DNA from: Rhodothermales bacterium
GTDB lineage: Bacteria > Bacteroidota > Rhodothermia > Rhodothermales > VXPQ01
Assembly: GCA_951812345.1 (NCBI GenBank)
Contig: OX638295.1
Span: forward strand, 1 to 64,000
Direction of reading: 5' to 3'
DNA: 64,000 nt
Positions 38,652 through 46,620 of the stretch are shown here, in pieces. A program made the translations under genes and the position numbers. Positions within the stretch are counted from its first letter, which is position 1, and each line of letters opens with the position of its first letter. A model generated the notes under the pieces. That model was not told the origin of the DNA, made no database searches, and saw only the letters and a program-made list of their open reading frames with translations.

Positions 38652-39608
38652 ATGCAGCGTTTAATCGTGGTTGCATGTCTAACGGTTCTTGCGGCGGCTT
38701 CTCCGGTTTTTGCGCAGGAAAATGCCAATGAGCCGGACGAATCGATGTCTGACACGGCGGTCTGCCTGATTGGGGATCATGGGGATTTGCCGGAAGCCGA
38801 TGCGCACACCGCTGCTTTTCTGGTGTGTCGGGAACTGCGCAATCAGGGCGTACAGGTGGGCGAACCCGTGTACGATGTCGCGGCCTCAGCGATTGCGTAT
38901 CGTGTTACGTTACACGTTTTGGGCCAGAATATCCTGGTTCGCCTAAGTCAGGAAGCCCCTGACGGGACCGTCGTGATCGAGCGGGAGCTTCTGTTAGCGG
39001 GCATCGAGGAAATGGTCTCGGCCGCGCCGAGACTGGTCGATGCGCTGGTCAACGAGACCTCGCTTGCTACTACGGTTGACATGGAGAATCTCGTCGAAGA
39101 GGAAGCCCGGGAGCTCCGGAAGATACCCGGCGAGTTCATGTGGCGTCTTGGGATGATTGGAACTTCCGTGTCCAACAACCCTGAATTCGGCGCCGAGTGG
39201 GGGTGGACGTATGAGACGCCATCCTATGCTGTGGGAACCGAATTCCGGGGCGCCGGGGGCAGTAACGATAACGACGAGAGATTCACGTTCTTTGCCTGGT
39301 CGATCGGCGGGCAGTACTTTTTCAACAAGAAGAATATCTCGCCCTATGTGGGCGGCGGTATCGCCAGATCCTGGGGTAGCCGCGATTACTACGAGGATGA
39401 ATATTTCGTCTACACCGAGACTGATAGTGAGAGCGGCATGGGGGTATATGTTGTTGGCGGGGTGGAAGCGCTTCGCCTCAGCAGAGCTCGTCTGAAACTC
39501 GAGTTGCGTATAGATCAACCATTTTACAAAGTAGGGAACCGAACCATGACTCCGGTATCGGTGGGCGCCTCCGTTTCTCTGCCGAGTTTTGTGGCGCGGA
39601 TTTTTTAA
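38652..39608 (+). CDS. Outer-membrane beta-barrel protein of unknown function
   Basis: This 318-residue protein has a signal peptide cut after PVFAQ. The N-terminal half is an alpha/beta region (to about 150) with ERELLLAGIEEMVSAAPRLVD. The C-terminal half is rich in alternating hydrophobic beta strands (FTFFAWSIGGQYFF, VYVVGGVEALRL) and ends VASVSLPSFVARIF-like with a terminal Phe, as in outer-membrane barrels. A strong ribosome site AAGAGGAGG lies just upstream. The N-terminal part may be a periplasmic domain that acts on or senses something; no family name can be given. The decarboxylase gene starts three bases after its stop. Confidence 0.75.
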   Translation: MQRLIVVACLTVLAAASPVFAQENANEPDESMSDTAVCLIGDHGDLPEADAHTAAFLVCRELRNQGVQVGEPVYDVAASAIAYRVTLHVLGQNILVRLSQEAPDGTVVIERELLLAGIEEMVSAAPRLVDALVNETSLATTVDMENLVEEEARELRKIPGEFMWRLGMIGTSVSNNPEFGAEWGWTYETPSYAVGTEFRGAGGSNDNDERFTFFAWSIGGQYFFNKKNISPYVGGGIARSWGSRDYYEDEYFVYTETDSESGMGVYVVGGVEALRLSRARLKLELRIDQPFYKVGNRTMTPVSVGASVSLPSFVARIF

Positions 39609-39611
39609 TTA

Positions 39612-41078
39612 ATGCCTGATCTTCCCGAATCTCCGCCGACAGGCGACCTGGAATCCGAAGAATTCCGTCGTGCGGGGCACGCTGTCATAGACTGGATCGC
39701 CGACTACATTGCGCATCCGGAACGGCTGCGCGTGCAGCCGGATGCCGAGCCTGGTGCGTTGCTCGACAAGTTGCCGGGGGAAGCGCCTGTTCACCCGTCC
39801 CCGTATGGCGAGATTCTCGCCGATTTCGAGCGCACGATCGTGCCCCACGTGATGCACTGGAATCATCCCGGTTTCATGGGGTACTTCTCCGCCGGCGGGT
39901 CGTCTCCGGGGGTGTTGGCGGAAACCCTGATCGCTGCGCTGAACAACATCGGCCTGATGTGGAGTTCGTCGCCTGCCCTGACCGAACTCGAAGAAAGAAC
40001 ATTGCAGTGGCTGGGTAAGCTGTTGGGGCTGCCGCTGTCCTGGTTCGGCATGATTCATGGAACGGCTTCCACGGCCAGCCTCCATGCGATGATCGCTGCG
40101 CGCGAATTCGCCGCCTCCGCGGCCAGAAAAGCAGGATCGGCGCTGGATCTGAACCGTCTGGTCATTTATACGTCGGAGCATGCGCATTCATCCGTCGAAA
40201 AAACCACGGCGGCCCTTGGCCTCGGCTGGGAAGCGTGCCGCAAGATCGAGGTGGACGAGCGGTACGCCATGAAGCCCGATGCGCTGCGCGAGGCGATCGC
40301 TTCGGACCTGCGAAACGGCTTTGCTCCCATTGCGATCGTCGCGACGGTAGGCACTACGGGGTGTACGGCGGTGGATCCGGTTCCCGCCATCGCGGATATT
40401 GCCGCCGAACATGCGCTCTGGCTGCACATCGATGCGGCCTATGCAGGCGCATCCGCCATGCTGCCGGAGATGCGCCATCACTTCGAAGGGTGCGAGCGCG
40501 CCGATTCGTTTGTCGTCAATCCCCACAAGTGGATGTTCGTCCCCATGGACCTGACGGCATTCTATACGGCGCGTCCGGAATATCTGCGGGACGCCCTCTC
40601 GCTGGTGCCGGAGTACCTTCGGAGTCGCGAATACTCCCGCACCGTCAATTATATGGAGTACGCTATCCCGCTGGGGCGCCGGTTTCGCGCCCTGAAACTC
40701 TGGTACGTACTGCGCTCACTCGGCGCTGAACGCATTGCGGACACCCTGCGCGAGCACATCCGGCTTGCCCGCCTCCTTGCCGGGTGGGTCGATGCCTCCC
40801 CCGGCTTCGAGCGCATGGCCCCGACCGATTTTTCGCTCGTCTGTCTGCGTTTCCGTCCTGCGGGCGCCAGTGAAGAAGAGACCGATGCCGCCAACGAGCG
40901 CCTCCTGCACGCGATCAACGAAACCGGCGAGTTCTTCCTTTCCCACACCAAATTACGGGGACGGTACACGATACGGGTCGCCATCGGGAATCTGCGTACG
41001 ACGGAAGAGCATGTCCGCCGCCTTTGGGAACTCCTGCAGGGGTTGGCAGCGGATGCGGAGTCTGCAGGCAGGCGTTAG
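39612..41078 (+). CDS. PLP-dependent aromatic amino acid decarboxylase family (group II)
   Basis: The 488-residue protein matches group II decarboxylases such as aromatic-L-amino-acid and tyrosine decarboxylases. It has the N-terminal HPGFMGYFSAGGSSPGVLAE, TASTASLHAM near 150, HAHSSVEKTTAALG near 188, the aspartate in IDAAYAGAS near 278, and the PLP lysine in VNPHKWMF near 305. It removes CO2 from an aromatic amino acid to give an amine; the exact substrate is unknown. It is tightly linked to the outer-membrane gene upstream (three-base gap). Its C-terminal 327 bp are duplicated at 42048-42374 with about 14 differences. Confidence 0.9.
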   Translation: MPDLPESPPTGDLESEEFRRAGHAVIDWIADYIAHPERLRVQPDAEPGALLDKLPGEAPVHPSPYGEILADFERTIVPHVMHWNHPGFMGYFSAGGSSPGVLAETLIAALNNIGLMWSSSPALTELEERTLQWLGKLLGLPLSWFGMIHGTASTASLHAMIAAREFAASAARKAGSALDLNRLVIYTSEHAHSSVEKTTAALGLGWEACRKIEVDERYAMKPDALREAIASDLRNGFAPIAIVATVGTTGCTAVDPVPAIADIAAEHALWLHIDAAYAGASAMLPEMRHHFEGCERADSFVVNPHKWMFVPMDLTAFYTARPEYLRDALSLVPEYLRSREYSRTVNYMEYAIPLGRRFRALKLWYVLRSLGAERIADTLREHIRLARLLAGWVDASPGFERMAPTDFSLVCLRFRPAGASEEETDAANERLLHAINETGEFFLSHTKLRGRYTIRVAIGNLRTTEEHVRRLWELLQGLAADAESAGRR

Positions 41079-41157
41079 AACGCTCATTGCGCATCCGGCA
41101 TGCGGGTTTACGGTCTGAAAGGCTGGCAGGGCTTGGTCAGCGCGGGGCACAAAGGAG

Positions 41158-41235
41158 AACTATGCAGAAATTGCATAAAAGGAGAGGGTATTATGCAAAA
41201 AACGCATAGATGACGATTTTTTGCGAGGCTGCCCG
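41158..41235. repeat. Repeat C, first copy of a 78-bp direct repeat
   Basis: This block is nearly identical to 44622-44701 and has the same orientation. It contains two dyads, TATGCA-N5-TGCATA and TATGC-N7-GCATA, separated by GGAGAGG. The second dyad includes ATG four to five bases after GGAGAGG, which would start a six-codon frame (MQKTHR). It could be a pair of operator sites, a decayed leader region, or a recombination site. Confidence 0.8.
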
Positions 41236-41290
41236 GTTCATAGTAGTTGCTCCGGTGAACCTTTGGTCCGATGATTTCAGAGTGAGGCGG

Positions 41291-41755
41291 CTAATGTTCA
41301 ATGCTATGGGTGTCCCGCACGCTGCTGAACGTCAAGTCAAGCAACTTCCAATCGTCGTCCACCTTTTGGTATATCTCGGTAACGGTGAACTCATTCGAAA
41401 CTTCATTGCCTCGAACCTCGGCCAGCAGCGTGATGCGGTTCCAGAGGATGACCGTGTCGCCGAAAGTTTCTATCACCACATCGTGGACATCAGCTTGCTT
41501 GTAGTGGATTCGCCCGCTTCTGATGATGTCGATCTCCTCGTCCTTGCCCCAGGTGCCGCTCATGTGGACGAATCTTGATCGGTCATGAAAAAGTGCGGCG
41601 AGTTCGTCCACGTTCTTGTCCGCCATCCATTGCCATTTTGCCGTGGATAAATCGGCAATTTCCTGTTCAACGGCATCGTTTTGCGCGAAGGCCCATTGCG
41701 CACTCATGAGGAGGAGCAACAACCCGGCAGTTGACGTTTTCATGATTGTTTTCAT
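41291..41755 (-). CDS. Secreted DUF4440/SnoaL-like protein
   Basis: The 154-residue protein has a signal peptide (SAQWAFAQ) and an NTF2-like cone fold of the DUF4440 type: NVDELAALFHDRSRFVHMSG near 52 and the ending WKLLDLTFSSVRDT. These proteins often bind small ligands or act as minor isomerases or hydrolases; no function can be fixed. The start at 41755 (next to GAAACGAAC) is preferred; an ATG at 41809 would precede the signal peptide with 18 extra residues. It stands alone inside the segment bracketed by repeat C. Confidence 0.8.
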   Translation of the reverse strand: MKTIMKTSTAGLLLLLMSAQWAFAQNDAVEQEIADLSTAKWQWMADKNVDELAALFHDRSRFVHMSGTWGKDEEIDIIRSGRIHYKQADVHDVVIETFGDTVILWNRITLLAEVRGNEVSNEFTVTEIYQKVDDDWKLLDLTFSSVRDTHSIEH

Positions 41756-41970
41756 GTTCGTTTCATGGTTTGCAGGCACGAACTGACTGTTCAAACGATA
41801 TCCTCGCACGCAGTTACCGCGGGCGATACGGCACGACGACGGCTCTGGTGAGGTCCACCGCTTCTGGCGCTATGCCGTCAGCGAGCAATCACCGTTCGAG
41901 CAGCCGGATCCTCTGCACCGTAATCAGAGTATTTCTGGACATTCAAGTTAGGCGCCTTGTTCCGTGCGCT

Positions 41971-42042
41971 GGTACAACGATCCTCCGTGATTATTGCATC
42001 ATCCTGCAAGATTTGAATCTGAAAGGCCCGGATTGTTGTACT
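41971..42042. repeat. Inverted repeat with 46-base spacer
   Basis: GGTACAACGATCC (41971-41983) pairs with GGATTGTTGTACT (42030-42042) at eleven of thirteen positions. It ends five bases before the duplicated decarboxylase fragment begins, so it may mark the breakpoint. The rest of 41756-42047 shows no gene. Confidence 0.5.
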
Positions 42043-42047
42043 ATTAG

Positions 42048-42408
42048 CGGCGCCGAACGCATTGCGGACACCCTGCGCGAGCACATCCGCCTCGCCCACC
42101 TCCTTGCCGGGTGGGTCGATGCTTCCCCTGGCTTCGAGCGCTTGGCCCCGACCGATTTTTCGCTCGTCTGCCTGCGTTTCCGTCCTGCGGGCGCCAGCGA
42201 CGAAGAGACCGACGCCGCCAACGAGCGCCTCCTGCACGCGATCAACGAAACCGGCGAGTTTTTCCTTTCCCACACCAAATTACGGGGACGGTACACGATA
42301 CGGGTCGCCATCGGGAATCTGCGTACGACGGAAGAGCATGTCCGTCGCCTTTGGGAACTCCTGCAGGAGTTGGCGCACTCGGATACGAGGCGTACGGACG
42401 GGCGCTAA
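42048..42408 (+). pseudogene. C-terminal fragment of the amino acid decarboxylase (partial duplicate)
   Basis: Bases 42048-42374 repeat 40721-41047 of the decarboxylase gene without any indel and with about 14 substitutions, many of them synonymous. The fragment encodes the small C-terminal domain only (from GAERIADTLREHIRLA), then 11 unrelated residues and a stop. It lacks the PLP lysine and the large domain, so it cannot be an enzyme by itself. Reading-frame preservation is notable but may simply reflect recent origin. Confidence 0.88.
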
Positions 42409-42610
42409 GACAGGATGGTGCATCAGGCATGCCCGCTTGCACAGCCGTTAGACCGGACACGCATCCGACATTGATCGCACACTTGTAAGCTGTGCTATCT
42501 GCTCGCTTCGAGGTCGATCCGGGGCCGTGCTGGGCTTCGAAGGCATTGACACGCTCTTGGCCGCTGGTTAAGTTGGGGATTCACTTCCTCTTTGGTTTTC
42601 TGCTTGCTCT

Positions 42611-44350
42611 ATGAAACATATTCTCTTCGCATTTTCGATTTCGATGCTGTTTTCTCCTGCTCTTCTTCTCGATGCAAGGGCGCAAGGATCCGCAGCTACC
42701 GATCGCACTGCTCTTGAAGCCCTGTACGACGCTACAGATGGGGATAATTGGTTTAATAATTATAACTGGAAAACGTCTGAGTCTCTTGGTAATTGGGAGG
42801 GCGTTACAGTTAATTCAGATGGACGGGTTATAGGTCTTTTCTTGTCTGACAATGGCCTGAGCGGCGAGATTCCTTCTCAAATAGGTAATCTTTCAGCGCT
42901 GCAAGTGCTTGATCTGGAGAGTAACGCTCTGCCTGTTTCGATTCCTAAAATAGGCAATCTTTCGTTTTTGCAAGGGCTTGATCTGGAGGGTAGCGGTCTG
43001 ACTGGCGAGATTCCTCCTGAAATAGGTAATCTTTCGTTTCTGCAAGGGCTTTTTCTAAACCGTAACGATCTGACTGGCGAGATTCCCCCTGAAATAGGTA
43101 ATCTTTCGGCGCTGGAAGAGCTTGATCTGGCTGCTAATGCTCTGACTGGCGAGATTCCCCCTGAAATAGGTAATCTTTCGGCGCTGGAAGAGCTTGATCT
43201 GGCTGCTAATGCTTTGACTGGCGAGATTCCCCCTGAAATAGGTAATCTTTCGGCGCTGCAGGTGCTTGATCTGGAGGTTAACGCTCTGACTGGTAAGATT
43301 CCTTCTGAAATAGGCAATCTTTCGGTGCTGGAAAGGCTTCGGTTGTCTTTTAATGCTCTGACTGGTGAGATTCCTTCTGAAATAGGCAATCTTTCGTTTC
43401 TACAAGGGCTTTTTCTGAACCATAACGATCTGACTGGCGCTATTCCTTCTGAAATAGGTAATCTTTTGGCGCTGGAAGAGCTTGATTTGGAGAGTAACGC
43501 TCTGACTGGTGAGATTCCTTCTGAAATAGGCAATCTTTCGGTGCTGGAAAGGCTTCGGTTGTCTTTTAACAATCTGACCGGCGCTATTCCTTCTGAAATA
43601 GGTAATCTTTCGGCGCTGAGAAGTCTTAATCTGAGCTATACCGATCTGACTGGCGCTATTCCTTCTGAAATAGGTAATCTTTTGGCGCTGAGAAGTCTTA
43701 ATCTGAACCGTACCGATCTGACTGGCGCTATTCCTTCTGAAATAGGTAATCTTTTGGCGCTGGAATCTATTTACCTGCATTTTAACAATCTGACTGGCGC
43801 CATTCCTTCTGAAATAGGTAATCTTTCGGCGCTGGAATTTCTTGATTTGTCTTTTAACAATCTGACTGGCGCCATTCCTCCTGAAATAGGTAATCTTTCG
43901 AAGTTGTTCCAGCTTGGTCTGGGGGATAACGATCTGACCGGCGCCATTCCCGAGACGTTCTCTAATCTTCTGAATCTTTTGTCATTCTATACTGAGGGTC
44001 TGCCTAATGTTTGCTTGCCTGTATCGCTCGTTCAGTGGCATGCAGGGATAGCCACGACGAATTCTATTTTCCATTGCTCTTCCGCTGAAGAACTAACGCT
44101 TTTTAGTAACTATCCGAACCCCTTCAATCTCCGGACGACTATCGATTATGTCTTGCCGGAAGCGAGTCACGTACGTCTTTTTGTCTACGATATGACGGGT
44201 CGGATCGCCGGCGTACTCGTAGATCGCCTTCAACCTTCTGGGTTTCACAGCGTCCGCTTCGATGCAAGCAATCTGCCGACGGGTTCCTATCTGTATCGCC
44301 TTGCGGCGAGCGGCGAAACCAGAACGGGCACGATGACGCTCGTTCGATAG
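42611..44350 (+). CDS. Secreted leucine-rich-repeat protein with type IX secretion sorting domain
   Basis: The 579-residue protein has a signal peptide (residues 1-24) and an LRR N-cap (TDRTALEALYDATDGDNW). About sixteen 24-residue plant-type repeats follow, with consensus LTGxIPxEIGNLSxLxxLxL. The C-terminal domain (NYPNPFNLRTTIDYVLP to the end) is a T9SS type A sorting domain that directs export and surface attachment. The gene is clearly more AT-rich than its neighbours and its repeats are very alike at DNA level; two successive 72-bp units near 43068-43211 are almost identical. A surface binding role (polymer or cell adhesion) is likely. It lies within the segment bracketed by repeat C. 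Confidence 0.9.
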   Translation: MKHILFAFSISMLFSPALLLDARAQGSAATDRTALEALYDATDGDNWFNNYNWKTSESLGNWEGVTVNSDGRVIGLFLSDNGLSGEIPSQIGNLSALQVLDLESNALPVSIPKIGNLSFLQGLDLEGSGLTGEIPPEIGNLSFLQGLFLNRNDLTGEIPPEIGNLSALEELDLAANALTGEIPPEIGNLSALEELDLAANALTGEIPPEIGNLSALQVLDLEVNALTGKIPSEIGNLSVLERLRLSFNALTGEIPSEIGNLSFLQGLFLNHNDLTGAIPSEIGNLLALEELDLESNALTGEIPSEIGNLSVLERLRLSFNNLTGAIPSEIGNLSALRSLNLSYTDLTGAIPSEIGNLLALRSLNLNRTDLTGAIPSEIGNLLALESIYLHFNNLTGAIPSEIGNLSALEFLDLSFNNLTGAIPPEIGNLSKLFQLGLGDNDLTGAIPETFSNLLNLLSFYTEGLPNVCLPVSLVQWHAGIATTNSIFHCSSAEELTLFSNYPNPFNLRTTIDYVLPEASHVRLFVYDMTGRIAGVLVDRLQPSGFHSVRFDASNLPTGSYLYRLAASGETRTGTMTLVR

Positions 44351-44621
44351 ATTCCGGAAATCCACATCCTACTACGGTTTGGAGCGTCTGAGCGTCAACC
44401 ACAACCCGCCCGTGCGGGGTCAGCTCCTTTTTCCGGACGTTCCTGGGTCCGGCTCAGTCTTCGAGGCCCAGCACGCCCTGCTCCCATAGCGTGTAGATCG
44501 CGTCTGCGACAGCGCTGGCGCTCAGGCCGGTTCCTTTCCGGATTGGTTTTCCGATTCGTCCACGTCGCCCTGGTGCGCCCACAGGTACGCGTACACGTGC
44601 CACACGCTGGCCGGACAGGCC
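44351..44621 (-). other. Gap with a possible decayed gene end
   Basis: No intact gene is present. On the minus strand one frame reads VWHVYAYLWAHQGDVDESEN and another, after an apparent one-base shift, reads GLSASAVADAIYTLWEQG and then VLGLED before a stop near 44457. Together these look like the end of a small frameshifted gene, but I cannot name a family. Repeat C starts at 44622. Confidence 0.3.
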
Positions 44622-44701
44622 AACTATGCAGAAATTGCATAAAAGGAGAGGGTATTATGCAAAAAACGCATAGATGACGATTTTTTTGCGAGGCTGTCCG
44701 G
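44622..44701. repeat. Repeat C, second copy
   Basis: This matches 41158-41235 in direct orientation, with one extra T in the T-run and one C-to-T change near the end. The two copies bracket about 3.4 kb holding the DUF4440 gene, the decarboxylase fragment and the LRR gene. Confidence 0.8.
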
Positions 44702-44794
44702 AAAATGGCGCAGCCTTACGTTCGCAGAACCGTACGGCCCGAATACGGTAGAACACACGCATTTATTTCCATCTACATACAACCTTTTCGCACC

Positions 44795-45412
44795 ATGAAA
44801 TCCATTCGTTTTCTTACCGCCGCCTTTTTGGCTACCGCTTTCCTTTTGACCGGCGCAGCGCTTCCGGTTCATGATCGCGCCGAAGTCGTCACCTTCCGTC
44901 CGGACAAGACCCATTCCAACGTCGGGTTCAAGGTTCGTCATCTTGGAATTTCCAATGTGCGCGGCGCTTTCGGCGAGTACGACGCCACGGTGCAGTTCGA
45001 TCCGGAAGACCTGAGTACGCTCTCCGTGGAGGCGACCATCCAGACAAGCAGCGTCGACACCGGGAACGAGCGCCGCGACAACCATCTTCGCTCGGACGAT
45101 TTTTTCAATGCCGAGGAATACCCGGAACTGCGGTTCGTGAGCAAGGAGGTTCGCGATCTTGAGGACGGCGAATTTAAGCTCGTCGGCGAATTGACCATCC
45201 GGGACGTTACAAAGGAGATCGAGCTGGACGCCGAATTCCTGGGCATGGCCGCAGGTCGAGAGGGACGCAAGGCCGGGTTCGAAGCGAGGACGACGATCGA
45301 CCGCTTCGAGTACAATCTGAAATTCGACGCCTTGACGGAAACCGGCGGTCTGGTGGTAGGAAGCGACGTGGAGATCGTTCTGGAAATGGAACTGGACGAA
45401 CAGGCGGGATAA
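44795..45412 (+). CDS. YceI-family secreted lipocalin-like protein
   Basis: The 205-residue product has a signal peptide (MKSIRFLTAAFLATAFLLTG) and the YceI beta-barrel. It shows FRPDKTHSNVGFKVRHLGISNVRGAF near 32-57, DTGNERRDNHLRSDDFFNAEEYPE near 90-113, and VGELTIRDVTKEIELD near 130 (positions approximate). The family binds polyprenoid-type lipids such as ubiquinone precursors in the periplasm. The start at 44795 gives the signal peptide; 30 further in-frame codons upstream do not fit. A DoxX gene follows 134 bases later. Confidence 0.92.
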   Translation: MKSIRFLTAAFLATAFLLTGAALPVHDRAEVVTFRPDKTHSNVGFKVRHLGISNVRGAFGEYDATVQFDPEDLSTLSVEATIQTSSVDTGNERRDNHLRSDDFFNAEEYPELRFVSKEVRDLEDGEFKLVGELTIRDVTKEIELDAEFLGMAAGREGRKAGFEARTTIDRFEYNLKFDALTETGGLVVGSDVEIVLEMELDEQAG

Positions 45413-45546
45413 TCCATCCCGGATGCCGGACGCTCTGACGAGGAAGTTATTTGTGGGAAAAGGGGGAAATCGTAGTCGGGACTTGATTTTGTAAGCGCTT
45501 TCACCTAATTATTAAGGGGTGTTTCTTAACCAATCCCTTCGGAACG

Positions 45547-45960
45547 ATGTCGAATTTTTTCAATTCGCCCCCCGGTCGCTCTATCCGGAGCATCACCCAT
45601 GCGTTTGCGCGCATTCTTATCGGCCTTTTGTTCATGCAGCATGGCGCCCAGAAGCTCTTCGGCTGGTTTGGCGGCATGGGCGAATCCGGCGGTACGGCGG
45701 AGTTGTTTTCGCTCATGGGGCTTGCGGGCGTGCTTGAATTTTTCGGCGGCCTGCTCGTCGTCGTGGGACTTCTGACCACGCCGATTGCAGCCATCCTTGC
45801 CCTCATGATGCTTGTGGCCTATTTCATGGCCCATGCGCCGCAAGGCGGCCTGCCGATTCAGAACCATGGAGAACTTGCGCTGCTGTATATGTGCGCGTTC
45901 GGTTTGCTCGCGGTGTACGGTCCCGGCCCGGCCAGCCTGGGAGGGAAGTTGAAAAAGTAG
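45547..45960 (+). CDS. DoxX-family membrane protein
   Basis: This 137-residue protein has four transmembrane segments and the DoxX features: RILIGLLFMQHGAQKLFGWF near 22-41, a GLLVVVGLLTTP turn near 70, and the polar APQGGLPIQNHGELALLY near 97. The family occurs in membrane complexes tied to redox or oxidative-stress functions, and its exact activity varies. It is followed ten bases later by a DUF4199 gene on the same strand. Confidence 0.92.
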   Translation: MSNFFNSPPGRSIRSITHAFARILIGLLFMQHGAQKLFGWFGGMGESGGTAELFSLMGLAGVLEFFGGLLVVVGLLTTPIAAILALMMLVAYFMAHAPQGGLPIQNHGELALLYMCAFGLLAVYGPGPASLGGKLKK

Positions 45961-45970
45961 GCATGGGATC

Positions 45971-46516
45971 ATGAAGCGGATGTTGCTTTACTACGGCGGG
46001 ATCGGCGCCGCCATCATGATCGGCGTCAACCTGCTCGTGCTGCTCATCATGGGCATCCCCGATGCGGAGGATTTCGCGGTGGGCGAGATCATCGGGTACA
46101 CGACGATCGTGGCTGCGCTCGCCATCGCCATCTATCTCGGCGTCAAGGAATACCGGGACAAGATGTCCGGCGGCGGCATTTCCTTCGGGAAAGCCTGGCT
46201 GGTGGGTATCGTCGTCACCGAACTTCCGGCCGTTGCCTTCGCCGCCTACAATCTGCTCTATGTGAAAGTCATCGACCCCGATTTCACGCAGAAGTACATG
46301 GATTACCAGACGGAGTTGGCCCGCGCATCCATGACGGCGGAAGAGTTTCAGGCGTTCGAAGCTACGATGGGAGCCCAGAGCCCTCTATTGACCAATATCG
46401 CCTTTCAAACGGTCGTGATGTATGTGACCGTGCTGCTGATCGGCATCGGGCTTTCTCTCCTTCTGGCGATCTTTCTGAGGCGCAAGGCGCAGGCGGCGGA
46501 AGAGGTAGTCACCTGA
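45971..46516 (+). CDS. DUF4199 family membrane protein
   Basis: The 181-residue protein has four predicted transmembrane segments and matches the DUF4199 pattern common in Bacteroidota: a short first helix pair, IYLGVKEYRDKMSGGGISF near 55-73, a long polar loop (about 105-135), and a final helix ending in basic residues. Function is unknown. Ten-base spacing to the DoxX gene suggests co-transcription. Confidence 0.85.
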   Translation: MKRMLLYYGGIGAAIMIGVNLLVLLIMGIPDAEDFAVGEIIGYTTIVAALAIAIYLGVKEYRDKMSGGGISFGKAWLVGIVVTELPAVAFAAYNLLYVKVIDPDFTQKYMDYQTELARASMTAEEFQAFEATMGAQSPLLTNIAFQTVVMYVTVLLIGIGLSLLLAIFLRRKAQAAEEVVT

Positions 46517-46620
46517 TCCCCCTCTTGTTTTCTTTTGCTCAGGCGATCTTTCCGAAGCGCGACGCGGGCGAGGCGATACAGCCAGAAAATCTTTCGTAAT
46601 CGCGCACAGGACAGTCCGTG

